From positions 5,639,501-5,703,500 of the forward strand of contig NZ_CP117437.1 of NCBI RefSeq assembly GCF_030687535.1: a DNA stretch of 64,000 bases, given 5' to 3'. Source of the stretch: Pseudomonas sp. FP2335 (GTDB lineage: Bacteria > Pseudomonadota > Gammaproteobacteria > Pseudomonadales > Pseudomonadaceae). Of the stretch, positions 28,726-37,117 are shown piece after piece. The notes beneath the pieces were generated by a model, which searched no databases, had not been told where the DNA came from, and saw only the letters and a list, made by a program, of their open reading frames with translations. How positions within the stretch are numbered: position 1 is the stretch's first letter; each line of letters opens with the position of its first letter. Position numbers and translations under genes: made by a program.

Positions 28726-29373
28726 ATGCCCAGAATCGCGCCTGCACCTTCTTTCACTGTTGCCCCGCAACTCCAGCATCCTCCACAACACAAAGCAAAC
28801 CTGCCGCCAAACGGGGCAACGGCCCTTGGTGAACATTTCTACCTATTCCAAGGCCCGACACAGCAGTCTCCCAGAAAACTGGTCATCAGCGCCCATGGCG
28901 CCTACCTTCCGGGTATGAACTTGAAAGTGCCAGAGAACACGTCTCTTGTTTTTTATGGCCCGGATGGCCATTCGCTGCAAGACCCCACCCTGGGTGGCGT
29001 AGCCCGAGAAACCGTGAATATTTACGAGAAAACGCGCCCAGGTGAAGACGTCCGAAATTATCTGCTCGGCAAATACCCGGAGGACTCTTACAACAACATT
29101 CGGTATACCGTGAACAACTCGGACTTCGACGTGCTGACTGTACGCAACCGGAAAACCCCTTCACTCGCCTTGAGGAACATAGCCATCACTTTGCAGGATG
29201 CCCTGACGGAGGTGAATAACAAGGGGCTGCAGTATCAAGAGATTCACGCTTCATTCTGTCGCCCGAACCTGCTTAATCCTGCAGCACCTCTATACCGTGC
29301 CACTTTGCGTGAAGAAAGTTGCGATACAGTCCCGGCAACTGGAGCGCCGATACAGGATAAGTCGTCAGGCTGA
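28726..29373 (+). CDS. Orphan protein, possible Stv-type / caspase-like fold
   Basis: A 215-residue protein with no signal peptide or membrane helix. The first 45 residues are Pro, Gln and Ala rich and look disordered. A compact domain follows, from about residue 50 to 200. It has a hydrophobic strand ending in HG (KLVISAHGAYLPG, H57-G58) and a second strand ending in Cys (YQEIHASFCRPN, C178). That HG ... C order is the catalytic layout of clan CD (caspase-like) peptidases. The sequence also resembles proteins annotated as putative adhesin (Stv domain); I cannot confirm either from sequence alone. It stands alone between two terminators, with visibly lower GC and weaker codon bias than its neighbours, which suggests recent acquisition. 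Confidence 0.6.
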   Translation: MPRIAPAPSFTVAPQLQHPPQHKANLPPNGATALGEHFYLFQGPTQQSPRKLVISAHGAYLPGMNLKVPENTSLVFYGPDGHSLQDPTLGGVARETVNIYEKTRPGEDVRNYLLGKYPEDSYNNIRYTVNNSDFDVLTVRNRKTPSLALRNIAITLQDALTEVNNKGLQYQEIHASFCRPNLLNPAAPLYRATLREESCDTVPATGAPIQDKSSG

Positions 29374-29385
29374 AACGCCGCGCAT

Positions 29386-29418
29386 AAAAAGTGCCCGCCA
29401 AGAGCCGGGCATTTTTTA
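29386..29418. terminator. Bidirectional intrinsic terminator
   Basis: Stem TGCCCG (29392-29397) with CGGGCA (29406-29411) and an 8-base loop, with A5 before it and T6 after it. It can serve the orphan gene on the plus strand and the TonB receptor, which stops at 29430, on the minus strand. Confidence 0.85.
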
Positions 29419-29429
29419 TCCGGCTGAAA

Positions 29430-31877
29430 TCAGAACTGTGGAGTGTAGGTCATGGTGAACATCACATTGCGCGGGTCGCCATAGTAGTTACTGCCCCAGT
29501 TCGCGTTGTACGCCGGGATGTAGTACTTCTTGTCGAACATATTGTTCAGGTTCGCCGCGACGGTGAACTCCTGGTTGATCTTGTAGGCCACCCGCGAATC
29601 CCACAGTGCATTGCCCGGCACGCTGAAGGTGCGGTCGTAGGCGACGGTGCTGCTTTGCGCCGTCACGCCAGCACCGACGCTGAACTTCTGCCAGTCCCCC
29701 GGCAATTGGTAGTCGCCCCACACCTTGAGCAGGTGCTTGGGCGTCCAAGTGCTGAAGACCTTGCCTTCGTAGGTGTCGTCCTTGAGGAACTTGGTGGTGT
29801 TGTAGGTGTAGCTGGAGACCAGTTGCAGACCCGGCAGCACTTCACCGCCCAATGTGGCTTCAAAACCCTGGCTGCGGACCTTGCCCGAGGCCACCGAGCA
29901 GTACCAGCCATTGCAGTTCATCGGCCCTTGCAGGTCCTGGACGCCACGGTTTTCCTGGTCGTAGCGGAAGATCGCAAACGAGGTGTTGAGGCGGCCATCG
30001 GCCAGTTCACCCTTGATGCCCAGCTCGTAGTTCTTGCCCTCGATAGGCTTGAGCAGCGAGCCGGAGGTGGTCAGGTTGGTTTGCGGCTCGAACGCATCGG
30101 CGTAGCTGGCGTAGGCCGACCATTGATCGTTCAGGGCATAGACCAGGCCTGCATACGGGGTGACCTTGCCGGAGGTTTGCGTGGTGCTTTCCTCGGCAGC
30201 GCCGTACACGCCCTGGCGACCGTTCTGGCCGATGTAGGAGTACTCATACCAACTGGTGCGCGCGCCGAGGATCAGCGTGAGCGGGTCCAGCACCTTGACG
30301 CGCCAGGTGCCGTAGATGCCTTTCTGGCGAATGTCATACCAGCTCTTCGAGGCGTTCCCCGCCTGGAACAACTGGTATTTGTCGCGCTGCACACGGTTGT
30401 GGTCGATGTTGAAAATATCCGCGCCATTCGTTGCCGCCCGCGCCCACTGGTCGTCGGTGGTGAGTTTGGAATAGTTGGCGCCCAGGACCATTTCCTGTTG
30501 GAAACCCAGGCCGTCGAACTTGCCGTTGACATACACGTCCGCGCCACGACTTTTGGTATTGAAGTCGGTCACCCAGTCGATGTAGCGCACATTGCCCGTA
30601 TCACCGGGGTTGGGGACGGTATCCCACGTCGCCTGGTACGTCGCGTCGTTATGCTCGTCCATTGCCACCAGCGCAGCCTTCACTTTCCAGTCATCGTTGA
30701 AACGATGCTCCAGGTCGGCGAACACCTGGGTCTGGTTGTTGACGGCACGGTTCCAGCTGGCGCCGACAAAGGTCGAACGCGGCAGGCCGATATCACTGCC
30801 ATTGGCGTAGCGGGGCAACGACATGAAATTGGGGCGTGAGTGGCCTTTCTGGTTACTGATGCCGACGCCCACGGTAGTGTCTGGCGTGAAGTCGTAGTCG
30901 ACGGCGCCGTAGACGGTCTGGTTCCAGCCGCCCGCGTAATCGACGAAGGAGTTGGTGGTGTCGTAATCCGCCACAAACCGGCCGCGCAAGGTGCCTTCCG
31001 GGTTGAGCGGGCCACCGGCATCGACTTGGGTGCCGTAGTGGTCCCACGAGCCGGCCTTGGCGGTGATGGTCACTGTGGGCGCCTGCTGGCCACGCTTGCG
31101 CACCAGATTCATGGTGCCGCCGGGGCTGTTGGCGCCTTGCAGCAAGGCGGCCGGGCCGCGCAGGGTTTCGACGCGGTCGTAGATCGCCATGTTTTCGGTG
31201 AGGTAGCTGCCCAGTGTGTAGGTGTTACGCGGGATGCCCACGCCGTCGTATTGCAGCGTGCCCACTTCGAAACCACGGGAGAAGATGAACATGCCAGGGC
31301 CAGGAGATTTGGTCGCCGTCAGGCCGGGCGTGCGCTTGACCACATCGGACAGCTTGGTGGTGTTCTGGTCGTCCATCTGCTTGCGGGTCATGACGCTGAC
31401 CGACTGCGGGATGTCCTTGAGTTTCTGCTCGCCCTTGCCGATGGTCACGGCCCCCGTGGTGTAGGAGCCGGTACCTTCGGTGGTGACGCCCAGGCGCTCG
31501 GCACTGATGGTGGTGGCGCCGACTTCGAGGGTGCCACCGGCGTCCACACGCTTTTCCAGGGTGACGGTATCGGCATTGATAAACGCTGCGCTCAAGCCCG
31601 TGCCGCCGAGCAGTTGCCCCAAGGCTTCACGCTGCCCCAGGTTGCCCTTCACCCCCGGCGACACCACCCCCTGGGTCAACTCACCATTCACCAACACCTG
31701 CACCCGCGTCAGCGCCGAAAATGCCGCCAGCGCACCGTCCAGGCTTTGCCCTGGAATATCGAAGCGGTAAGTCTGGGCCTGGATGGTCTCAGCAGCCTGC
31801 AAATACAGCGGCGCAGTGCCGCTGGCCAAGGAAATGGCCAGTGCCAGCAAGGGCCGTGCGGCGTATCGGTGTGCCAT
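29430..31877 (-). CDS. TonB-dependent siderophore receptor with signalling domain
   Basis: An 815-residue outer-membrane receptor. After a signal peptide (about residues 1-28, ending YLQAAE) it has an N-terminal STN / secretin-like signalling domain (FDIPGQSLDGALAAFSALT through LLGGTGLSAAFI, about residues 38-105), then the plug (LKDIPQSVSVMTRKQMDDQ, LSDVVKRTPGLT) and a beta-barrel that ends in an aromatic residue (FTMTYTPQF). The STN domain is used by receptors that signal to an anti-sigma factor, and a FecR-FecI pair lies directly upstream on the same strand, 132 bp away. The siderophore is not identifiable here. The ATG at 31877 precedes the signal peptide directly. Confidence 0.92.
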   Translation of the reverse strand: MAHRYAARPLLALAISLASGTAPLYLQAAETIQAQTYRFDIPGQSLDGALAAFSALTRVQVLVNGELTQGVVSPGVKGNLGQREALGQLLGGTGLSAAFINADTVTLEKRVDAGGTLEVGATTISAERLGVTTEGTGSYTTGAVTIGKGEQKLKDIPQSVSVMTRKQMDDQNTTKLSDVVKRTPGLTATKSPGPGMFIFSRGFEVGTLQYDGVGIPRNTYTLGSYLTENMAIYDRVETLRGPAALLQGANSPGGTMNLVRKRGQQAPTVTITAKAGSWDHYGTQVDAGGPLNPEGTLRGRFVADYDTTNSFVDYAGGWNQTVYGAVDYDFTPDTTVGVGISNQKGHSRPNFMSLPRYANGSDIGLPRSTFVGASWNRAVNNQTQVFADLEHRFNDDWKVKAALVAMDEHNDATYQATWDTVPNPGDTGNVRYIDWVTDFNTKSRGADVYVNGKFDGLGFQQEMVLGANYSKLTTDDQWARAATNGADIFNIDHNRVQRDKYQLFQAGNASKSWYDIRQKGIYGTWRVKVLDPLTLILGARTSWYEYSYIGQNGRQGVYGAAEESTTQTSGKVTPYAGLVYALNDQWSAYASYADAFEPQTNLTTSGSLLKPIEGKNYELGIKGELADGRLNTSFAIFRYDQENRGVQDLQGPMNCNGWYCSVASGKVRSQGFEATLGGEVLPGLQLVSSYTYNTTKFLKDDTYEGKVFSTWTPKHLLKVWGDYQLPGDWQKFSVGAGVTAQSSTVAYDRTFSVPGNALWDSRVAYKINQEFTVAANLNNMFDKKYYIPAYNANWGSNYYGDPRNVMFTMTYTPQF

Positions 31878-32009
31878 GAATGGTGCTCCCCGGTGCAAAA
31901 AAGTCGGTGATCGGCGCCGCACTACTTGAGAGTGCTTACTATTTACGCCTCAGTGATCAAGGACGATGCCCCACCGGGAAACCCTGAAAATATTTTGAAA
32001 AAGTTGCCG

Positions 32010-32957
32010 TCAGGACGCTTTGCCTTCGCGCAACACCAGCAAATACGGGGTGTAGCGCTCGGCATGCAGGTTGAGGGTGTATTCCAGCGCCCTGATTACG
32101 GCATCGGGTTTGTCGATCTCAAACACGCCGGAGACCACGCGATTGCGCAACGCGTCGCCAAGCACCAAGGTCTTGCCGGGCCAGTAACGGTTCAACTCGT
32201 TGACCACTTCCGACAGCGGCTGTTGGCGGAACACCAGTTGGCGCTGGCGCCAGGCGAAACCGCTGGCGGGATCGAAAGCGTGCACGTCGGCGAGGCGCTG
32301 GTCCTGATATTCCACCGCCCGTCCCGGCGCCAGGTAGACCGGCTCGCCCATGCCCGCACTGACCTGCACCTTGCCCTCGGCCACCTGCACCCGCGTCTGC
32401 GCATCGCGCCGCGCCACGCTGAACTGGGTGCCGACCACCTTGACCCAGCCCTCACCGGACTGCACCACGAACGGCCGCGCCGGGTCCTTGGTCACGCTGA
32501 AAAAACCTTCGCCACGCAGCAGACGAATCTGACGCTCGCCGCCGCTCATGCGCACTTGAATCGCGCTGTCGGTGTTGAGTTGCAACTGAGAGCCATCGGC
32601 CAATTCGACCGTGCGCGATTCGCCGGTGCCGGTGGCGTAGTCCGCGCGCAGGCGGTCGAGCCAGGGCGTGTTCTGTACGGTCAGCCCAACCGCCAGCAGC
32701 ACGGCAGCGGCATAAGCCCAGCGCCGCGCGGGTTTGCGCCACGCGGCCTGCTCGGCGCGGCGGATCAACCGTGCCGGTTCACGCAAACCGCCGAGCATCG
32801 CCTGCACTTCCTGCCACGCGTCGTCCTGGGGCTGGCCCTGCCCGAGCCAGGCGGCAAAGGCGTCCATCTCGGCCGGGGTCACGTCCTCGGCCTGCAAGCG
32901 GAAGTACCAGGCGCACGCTTCTTCGAACAACGCGTCGGCAGTGGGTAACGCAGTCAT
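32010..32957 (-). CDS. FecR-family anti-sigma / signal transducer
   Basis: A 315-residue inner-membrane regulator. The N-terminal cytoplasmic domain of the DUF4880 type (FEEACAWYFRLQAEDVTPAE ... WLGQ) binds the sigma factor. One helix lies near residues 83-101 (RWAYAAAVLLAVGLTV). The periplasmic FecR domain follows (VELADGSQLQLNTDSAIQV, RLLRGEGFFSV, VAEGKVQVS) with a C-terminal STN-like segment that meets the receptor. Its start overlaps the sigma factor gene by 4 bp, and the TonB receptor gene follows, so the three form a surface-signalling module. Confidence 0.93.
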   Translation of the reverse strand: MTALPTADALFEEACAWYFRLQAEDVTPAEMDAFAAWLGQGQPQDDAWQEVQAMLGGLREPARLIRRAEQAAWRKPARRWAYAAAVLLAVGLTVQNTPWLDRLRADYATGTGESRTVELADGSQLQLNTDSAIQVRMSGGERQIRLLRGEGFFSVTKDPARPFVVQSGEGWVKVVGTQFSVARRDAQTRVQVAEGKVQVSAGMGEPVYLAPGRAVEYQDQRLADVHAFDPASGFAWRQRQLVFRQQPLSEVVNELNRYWPGKTLVLGDALRNRVVSGVFEIDKPDAVIRALEYTLNLHAERYTPYLLVLREGKAS

Positions 32958-33487
32958 GTCCGACGTCCTTGTGCATCGCAGGCAAGCCGCGTCTTGATGT
33001 AGGCGCGGCATTCAATCAAGGCGCGACGCAATTGGTATTCCACGCTGCGCGGGGTGATAGACAGGCGTTCGCCAATCTGGCGGTAGGAAAGTTCGTCGAC
33101 ATGATAGAGCAGGAAGATCTGCCGAGTCGCCTCGGGCAACGCCAGGATCGCGTCCTGCATCAGTTGCTCCTGCTGGTAGGCGGCCAATTGTTCATCGGCG
33201 CCGGGGTTGCTGCACGGCAGTTCTTCGCTGGGCTCGCCGGCGTCCAGGCGCTCACGGCGAATGGCCTGGCGCTGGTGATCGCGCACCAGGTTACTGGCGA
33301 TGGTGAAGAGAAAGGCCGGGAGGTTGTCGATCTTCTCGCCGGAGTCCAACCGGGCCAGGCGCAGGAACGATTCCTGGGTCAGGTCGGCGGCTACCTGGGC
33401 GCTGCCGGTGCGGCGGGTGACGAAGGCTTCGAGGGCTTTCTTCTGCTCCGCGAACAGGCGCGCGATCTGCGAATTCCAGGAGAGCAC
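32954..33487 (-). CDS. FecI-type ECF sigma factor
   Basis: A 177-residue extracytoplasmic-function sigma factor. Region 2 has AADLTQESFLRLARL and LPAFLFTIASNLVRDHQRQ; region 4 has LPEATRQIFLLYHVDELSYR and an HTH in GERLSITPRSVEYQLRRAL. Its FecR partner overlaps it by 4 bp. It is expected to transcribe the TonB receptor gene when the siderophore is sensed. A weak Fur-box-like sequence lies upstream at 33554-33572. Confidence 0.93.
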   Translation of the reverse strand: MLSWNSQIARLFAEQKKALEAFVTRRTGSAQVAADLTQESFLRLARLDSGEKIDNLPAFLFTIASNLVRDHQRQAIRRERLDAGEPSEELPCSNPGADEQLAAYQQEQLMQDAILALPEATRQIFLLYHVDELSYRQIGERLSITPRSVEYQLRRALIECRAYIKTRLACDAQGRRT

Positions 33488-33553
33488 GGCACTACCTTGA
33501 GGTGAACGAGGGGTTCAGGAGGTGCGCACGCTAGCAGAGGATGAGATTGGTTC

Positions 33554-33572
33554 GCAATTGAAATCTATTTTT
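33554..33572. promoter_or_regulatory. Weak candidate Fur box upstream of the FecI-type gene
   Basis: GCAATTGAAATCTATTTTT agrees with 11 of 19 positions of the Fur consensus GCAAATGATAATCATTATC by my count. It lies 67 bp upstream of the sigma factor start, where iron repression would be expected. It is weak and needs a binding test. Confidence 0.3.
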
Positions 33573-33603
33573 TGCTGGGGGTCATGCGGTGTTTTTGAGG
33601 CCG

Positions 33604-33690
33604 TCTTCGCGAGCAAGCCCGCTCCCACAGTTGACCGCGTTTCAACATGAGAATGCGGTCAAAATGTGGGAGCTGGCTTGCTCGCGAATG
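33604..33690. repeat. REP pair, tail-to-tail (types CGGG and CTGG mixed)
   Basis: CTTCGCGAGCAAGCCCGCTC, a 36-bp spacer (starting near TTGACCGCGTTTCAACATGA) and the inverted arm ATGTGGGAGCTGGCTTGCTC. One arm has CGGG and the other CTGG, so the stem carries a mismatch. It lies between the sigma factor promoter region and the pchP stop. Confidence 0.85.
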
Positions 33691-33704
33691 CAGGCGACTC
33701 GGTG

Positions 33705-34763
33705 TTACTGAATGTCATCCGGTTTGACGATCACCCAATTCTTGTCCGCCGTCACCGCCAGCCCTTCCTTGGCCTGCGCCGCCGCGTGCTTGGCCATCAT
33801 GCCGTTGAGCTGGGTCATGTATTTGTCCTTGCGGTTGATCCACAAATGCACGCCGCCCTTGGCCACGTCCACATCGTGGAACAGCATGTAGCCATCGCTC
33901 GTTGGTGTGTCGCCGCCCACCAGCACCGGTTTTTTCCACTCGTCGATGTAGGTCAGGATCGCCGCGTGTTTACCGGCCATCCAGGTGGCCGGGGTCCACA
34001 GGTAAGGGGTGAGTTCGAGGCCGAGGTTGGCTTTCTCGTCATATTTGCCGGCGCTGATCTGTTTGCGTGCGGTGGTCAGCTCGCCGGTCTTGCGGTCCTT
34101 GAGCAGGGTGGTCACGCCGATGACGTTCTCGGGTTTGACGTTGTAGCCGTACTTCGGATCGGCAGCGACCATGCGCACCAGTTCTTCCGAGGCAGCGGTC
34201 ATCACATACACGTCGATGCCGTTTTCCATCAGCTTGTTGTACAGCTCCTGCTGGCCGGTGAAGACTTTCGGCGGCTGCACTTCGGATTTTTTCACCACGT
34301 CGCCTTCGAAATAGCTGACAGGTACCGGCTTGCCGGAGGCCATCAGTTCGTCGACCTGGACCTTGAGTTCCTTGAGGGTGAACCCCGAAAACACCTGGGC
34401 GACCCACGGGTAGCAGACCATGTCGTCCACTTCGCAGAGGCGATAGTAGTAACTGAACAGACTTTCCTTATGGTCGGCAGTGTCTTTGAACGGCATAAGC
34501 TTGAGCGACGGATCAAGGCTGTCGCGGGTGATCAGGCCCTTGTTTTCCATGTAGGGCAACAGGGACTCTTCGAGGTCGTAGCGGTAGCTGGTGTTGTCCA
34601 TGTCGAACACCGCGAAATTGCCCTTGTTGGCGTTGGCGGCGATCATTTTGTTCAGTTGCTCGGCGGCCGGGGCCGGCCAGTGTTTCAACTCGGTGGCGGC
34701 CATGGCGTGGCCAGCAAGGCCCAGGCACAGCGCGGCGGCAAACATTCTCGAAGCGAGCTTCAT
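33705..34763 (-). CDS. pchP: Phosphorylcholine phosphatase PchP
   Basis: Periplasmic HAD-type phosphatase that releases choline from phosphorylcholine. The 352-residue protein has a signal peptide (about residues 1-22, ending AMA-AT), HAD motif I in FDMDNTSYRYDLEE (D54, D56), motif II in VYVMTAASEE and motif IV in VGGDTPTSDG. The family extension with YYYRLCEVDDMVCYP is present. This matches P. aeruginosa PchP (PA5292), which is 349 residues long and acts on phosphocholine released from host lipids or sphingomyelin. The gene is alone, divergent from the cystine symporter. Known regulation by GbdR in P. aeruginosa cannot be seen in this sequence. Confidence 0.92.
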   Translation of the reverse strand: MKLASRMFAAALCLGLAGHAMAATELKHWPAPAAEQLNKMIAANANKGNFAVFDMDNTSYRYDLEESLLPYMENKGLITRDSLDPSLKLMPFKDTADHKESLFSYYYRLCEVDDMVCYPWVAQVFSGFTLKELKVQVDELMASGKPVPVSYFEGDVVKKSEVQPPKVFTGQQELYNKLMENGIDVYVMTAASEELVRMVAADPKYGYNVKPENVIGVTTLLKDRKTGELTTARKQISAGKYDEKANLGLELTPYLWTPATWMAGKHAAILTYIDEWKKPVLVGGDTPTSDGYMLFHDVDVAKGGVHLWINRKDKYMTQLNGMMAKHAAAQAKEGLAVTADKNWVIVKPDDIQ

Positions 34764-35002
34764 ATGCGTTTTCTCCCTGAGTGAAAGACATCGACGCTAA
34801 CAAATCCCTGTGACAGTTAGCGCCCGAGCACGACCGCTTGCGTCCTGATTCCGCCAACGCCATATACCTGAGCGTCAAAGGCTTATTCCAAAAGCGACAG
34901 TCACCATTCGATATCGGTATTAAATCAATATATTTCAAGCTGTTAGGCTTTCCGGTTCGCAATCGCAGGCTCACGCGATTGGCAGCCTCTGACGGAGCTT
35001 CA

Positions 35003-36394
35003 ATGAATCTGCCTCTGATTCTCAACTTACTGGTGTTCGTGGTCCTGTTACTGGGCCTGGCACAAACCCGCCGCACAAACTGGAGCCTGGCCAAGAAGGT
35101 GTTGTTCGCCCTGGCACTGGGCGTGGCGTTCGGTGTGGCACTGCATAGCATTTACGGCGCCGGCAACCCGGTGCTCAAGGCTTCCATCGGCTGGTTCGAC
35201 CTGGTCGGCAACGGTTATGTGCAATTGCTGCAAATGATCGTGATCCCGCTGGTATTTGCTTCGATCCTCAGCGCCGTGGCGCGGTTACACAACGCCGCGT
35301 CCCTGGGCAAGATCAGCTTCCTGACCATCGGCACACTGTTGTTCACCACCGCGATCGCGGCGTTGATCGGTATCGGCCTGACCAACCTGTTCGGCCTCAC
35401 CGCCGAAGGCCTGGTGGCCGGCACCCAGGAAATGGCGCGCCTGCAGGTGATCCAGAGTGATTACGCGGGCAAGGTCGCCGACCTGAATATCCCGCAGTTG
35501 CTGCTGTCGTTCGTGCCGTCGAACCCGTTCGCCGACCTGGCGCGGGCCAAGCCGACGTCGATCATCAGCGTGGTGATTTTCGCCGCGTTCCTGGGGGTTG
35601 CCGCGCTGCAACTGCTCAAGGATGACGTGGAAAAAGGCCAGAAAGTGCTCAACGCCATCGACACCCTGCAAGCCTGGGTGATGCGCCTGGTGCGCCTGGT
35701 GATGAAATTGACGCCGTACGGCGTATTGGCGCTGATGACCAAGGTGGTCGCCGGTTCCAACCTGCAAGACATCATCAAGCTCGGCAGTTTCGTGGTGGTG
35801 TCGTACCTGGCCCTGGGCCTGATGTTCGTGGTGCACGGCCTGCTGCTGTCCCTGGCCGGGATCAACCCGCTGCGCTTTTTCCGCAAGGTCTGGCCGGTGC
35901 TGACATTTGCCTTCACCAGCCGCTCCAGCGCGGCGGCGATCCCATTGAGCATCGAGGCGCAGACCCGTCGCCTGGGCATCCCGCACTCCATCGCCGGTTT
36001 CGCCGCCTCGTTTGGCGCGACCATCGGCCAGAATGGTTGCGCGGGTCTTTACCCGGCGATGTTGGCGGTGATGGTGGCGCCGACCGTGGGCATCAACCCG
36101 CTCGACCCGCTGTGGATCGCGACGCTGGTGGCGATTGTGACCCTGAGTTCGGCCGGTGTGGCGGGCGTGGGCGGCGGCGCGACGTTTGCCGCGCTGATCG
36201 TGCTGCCGGCGATGGGCTTGCCGGTGTCATTGGTGGCGTTGCTGATTTCCGTGGAGCCACTGATCGACATGGGCCGCACGGCGTTGAACGTGAACGGCTC
36301 GATGACGGCCGGGGCGATTACCAGCCAGATCATGGGGCAGACGGATAAAGCCGTATTGGATGCCGATGAGCACGCCGAACTAGCCCAAGCCTAA
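35003..36394 (+). CDS. tcyP: L-cystine symporter, TcyP/YdjN type (DAACS family)
   Basis: A 463-residue sodium or proton symporter of the dicarboxylate/amino acid:cation family. Eight or more helices and two re-entrant loops are seen; [19 protein letters not shown] and [15 protein letters not shown] are the family's substrate-binding segments, with [19 protein letters not shown] near the end. This subgroup imports L-cystine. I start at the ATG at 35003 (GGAG upstream); the frame is open further back but that stretch is not membrane-like. The 239 bp between it and pchP are AT-rich near 34905-34945 and must hold both promoters. Confidence 0.9.
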   Translation: MNLPLILNLLVFVVLLLGLAQTRRTNWSLAKKVLFALALGVAFGVALHSIYGAGNPVLKASIGWFDLVGNGYVQLLQMIVIPLVFASILSAVARLHNAASLGKISFLTIGTLLFTTAIAALIGIGLTNLFGLTAEGLVAGTQEMARLQVIQSDYAGKVADLNIPQLLLSFVPSNPFADLARAKPTSIISVVIFAAFLGVAALQLLKDDVEKGQKVLNAIDTLQAWVMRLVRLVMKLTPYGVLALMTKVVAGSNLQDIIKLGSFVVVSYLALGLMFVVHGLLLSLAGINPLRFFRKVWPVLTFAFTSRSSAAAIPLSIEAQTRRLGIPHSIAGFAASFGATIGQNGCAGLYPAMLAVMVAPTVGINPLDPLWIATLVAIVTLSSAGVAGVGGGATFAALIVLPAMGLPVSLVALLISVEPLIDMGRTALNVNGSMTAGAITSQIMGQTDKAVLDADEHAELAQA

Positions 36395-36398
36395 ACTT

Positions 36399-36529
36399 GT
36401 AGTGAGCGGGCTTGCCCCGCGCTGGGCGGCGAAGCCGCCCCAACAGGTACGCCGCGGTGCTTCAGGAAAAACGCGGTGTCTGGTTTTGGGGCGGCTTCGC
36501 CGCCCAGCGCGGGCAAGCCCGCTCACTAC
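36399..36529. repeat. REPIN (type 3, 131 bp, GCGGCTTCGCCGCC arms)
   Basis: Long arms start GTAGTGAGCGGGCTTGCCCC and end with the inverse complement at 36529; an inner arm reads GGCGGCGAAGCCGCCC. The arms surround a 43-bp loop. The same 131-bp element occurs, in inverse orientation, at 52927-53057. It lies between tcyP and folA, which converge. Confidence 0.9.
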
Positions 36530-36535
36530 GGGCTG

Positions 36536-37048
36536 TCAGGCTTTTTTCCAGACTTCGAAGTTGTAGGCAGGCTTGTCACCTTCAGCCGGATTTTCTTGGT
36601 TGGAAACCAGCTTCCACTGGTTCAAATCAAACTCCGGAAACCACGCATCCCCCTGCGGGCTCAACGCCACCCGCGTCAAATACAGGCGGTCCGCCTGCTC
36701 CAGCCCCTGCGCATACAACTGCGCACCGCCGATCAGCATCAGCTCATCCACGCCCTGCTCCAGCGCCCACGCTTCGGCGCGCTCAACCGCAGCGTCCAGC
36801 GACGGAAAAACCTCGGCACCTTCCAGCACCAGATCGGTCTGACGGCTGACCACAAGGTTCAAGCGCCCCGGCAACGGTCGGCCCAGGGAATCCCAGGTCT
36901 TGCGCCCCATGATGATCGGCTTGCCGAGCGTGGTGGCCTTGAAATATTTGAAATCCCCCGGCAAATGCCAGGGCATGCTGTTGTCGACGCCGATCACGCG
37001 GTTTTCACCGAGGGCTGCGATCAGGCTTAAAGGGAGAGTTTTTTTCAT
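36536..37048 (-). CDS. folA: Dihydrofolate reductase
   Basis: Reduces dihydrofolate to tetrahydrofolate with NADPH. The 170-residue protein has the opening SLIAALGENRVIGVDNSMPWHLPGDFKYFK, read at about residues 7-36, which includes the substrate-binding Asp (LPGDF), then IIMGRKTWDSLGRPLPGR and LMLIGGAQLYAQ. The ATG at 37048 has only 69 bp before the divergent DUF2868 gene. thyA, which uses the same folate cycle, lies 12 kb away. Confidence 0.97.
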   Translation of the reverse strand: MKKTLPLSLIAALGENRVIGVDNSMPWHLPGDFKYFKATTLGKPIIMGRKTWDSLGRPLPGRLNLVVSRQTDLVLEGAEVFPSLDAAVERAEAWALEQGVDELMLIGGAQLYAQGLEQADRLYLTRVALSPQGDAWFPEFDLNQWKLVSNQENPAEGDKPAYNFEVWKKA

Positions 37049-37117
37049 GGCGACGAGAATACCAGAGCCCCGAGTCAGGGGTTATGCTCCAGGCTCACAA
37101 ACACAACAGGACGGCGC

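Noticed and set aside
29391..30839. Plus-strand frame of 482 codons over the TonB receptor
   Set aside because: Antisense to receptor sequence with plug and barrel motifs; no family features.
34764..35002. CysB site in front of the cystine symporter
   Set aside because: The area is AT-rich, but the CysB consensus is too loose to call by eye.
36412..36849. Plus-strand frame over a REPIN and folA
   Set aside because: Formed by repeat sequence and antisense folA; no protein features.
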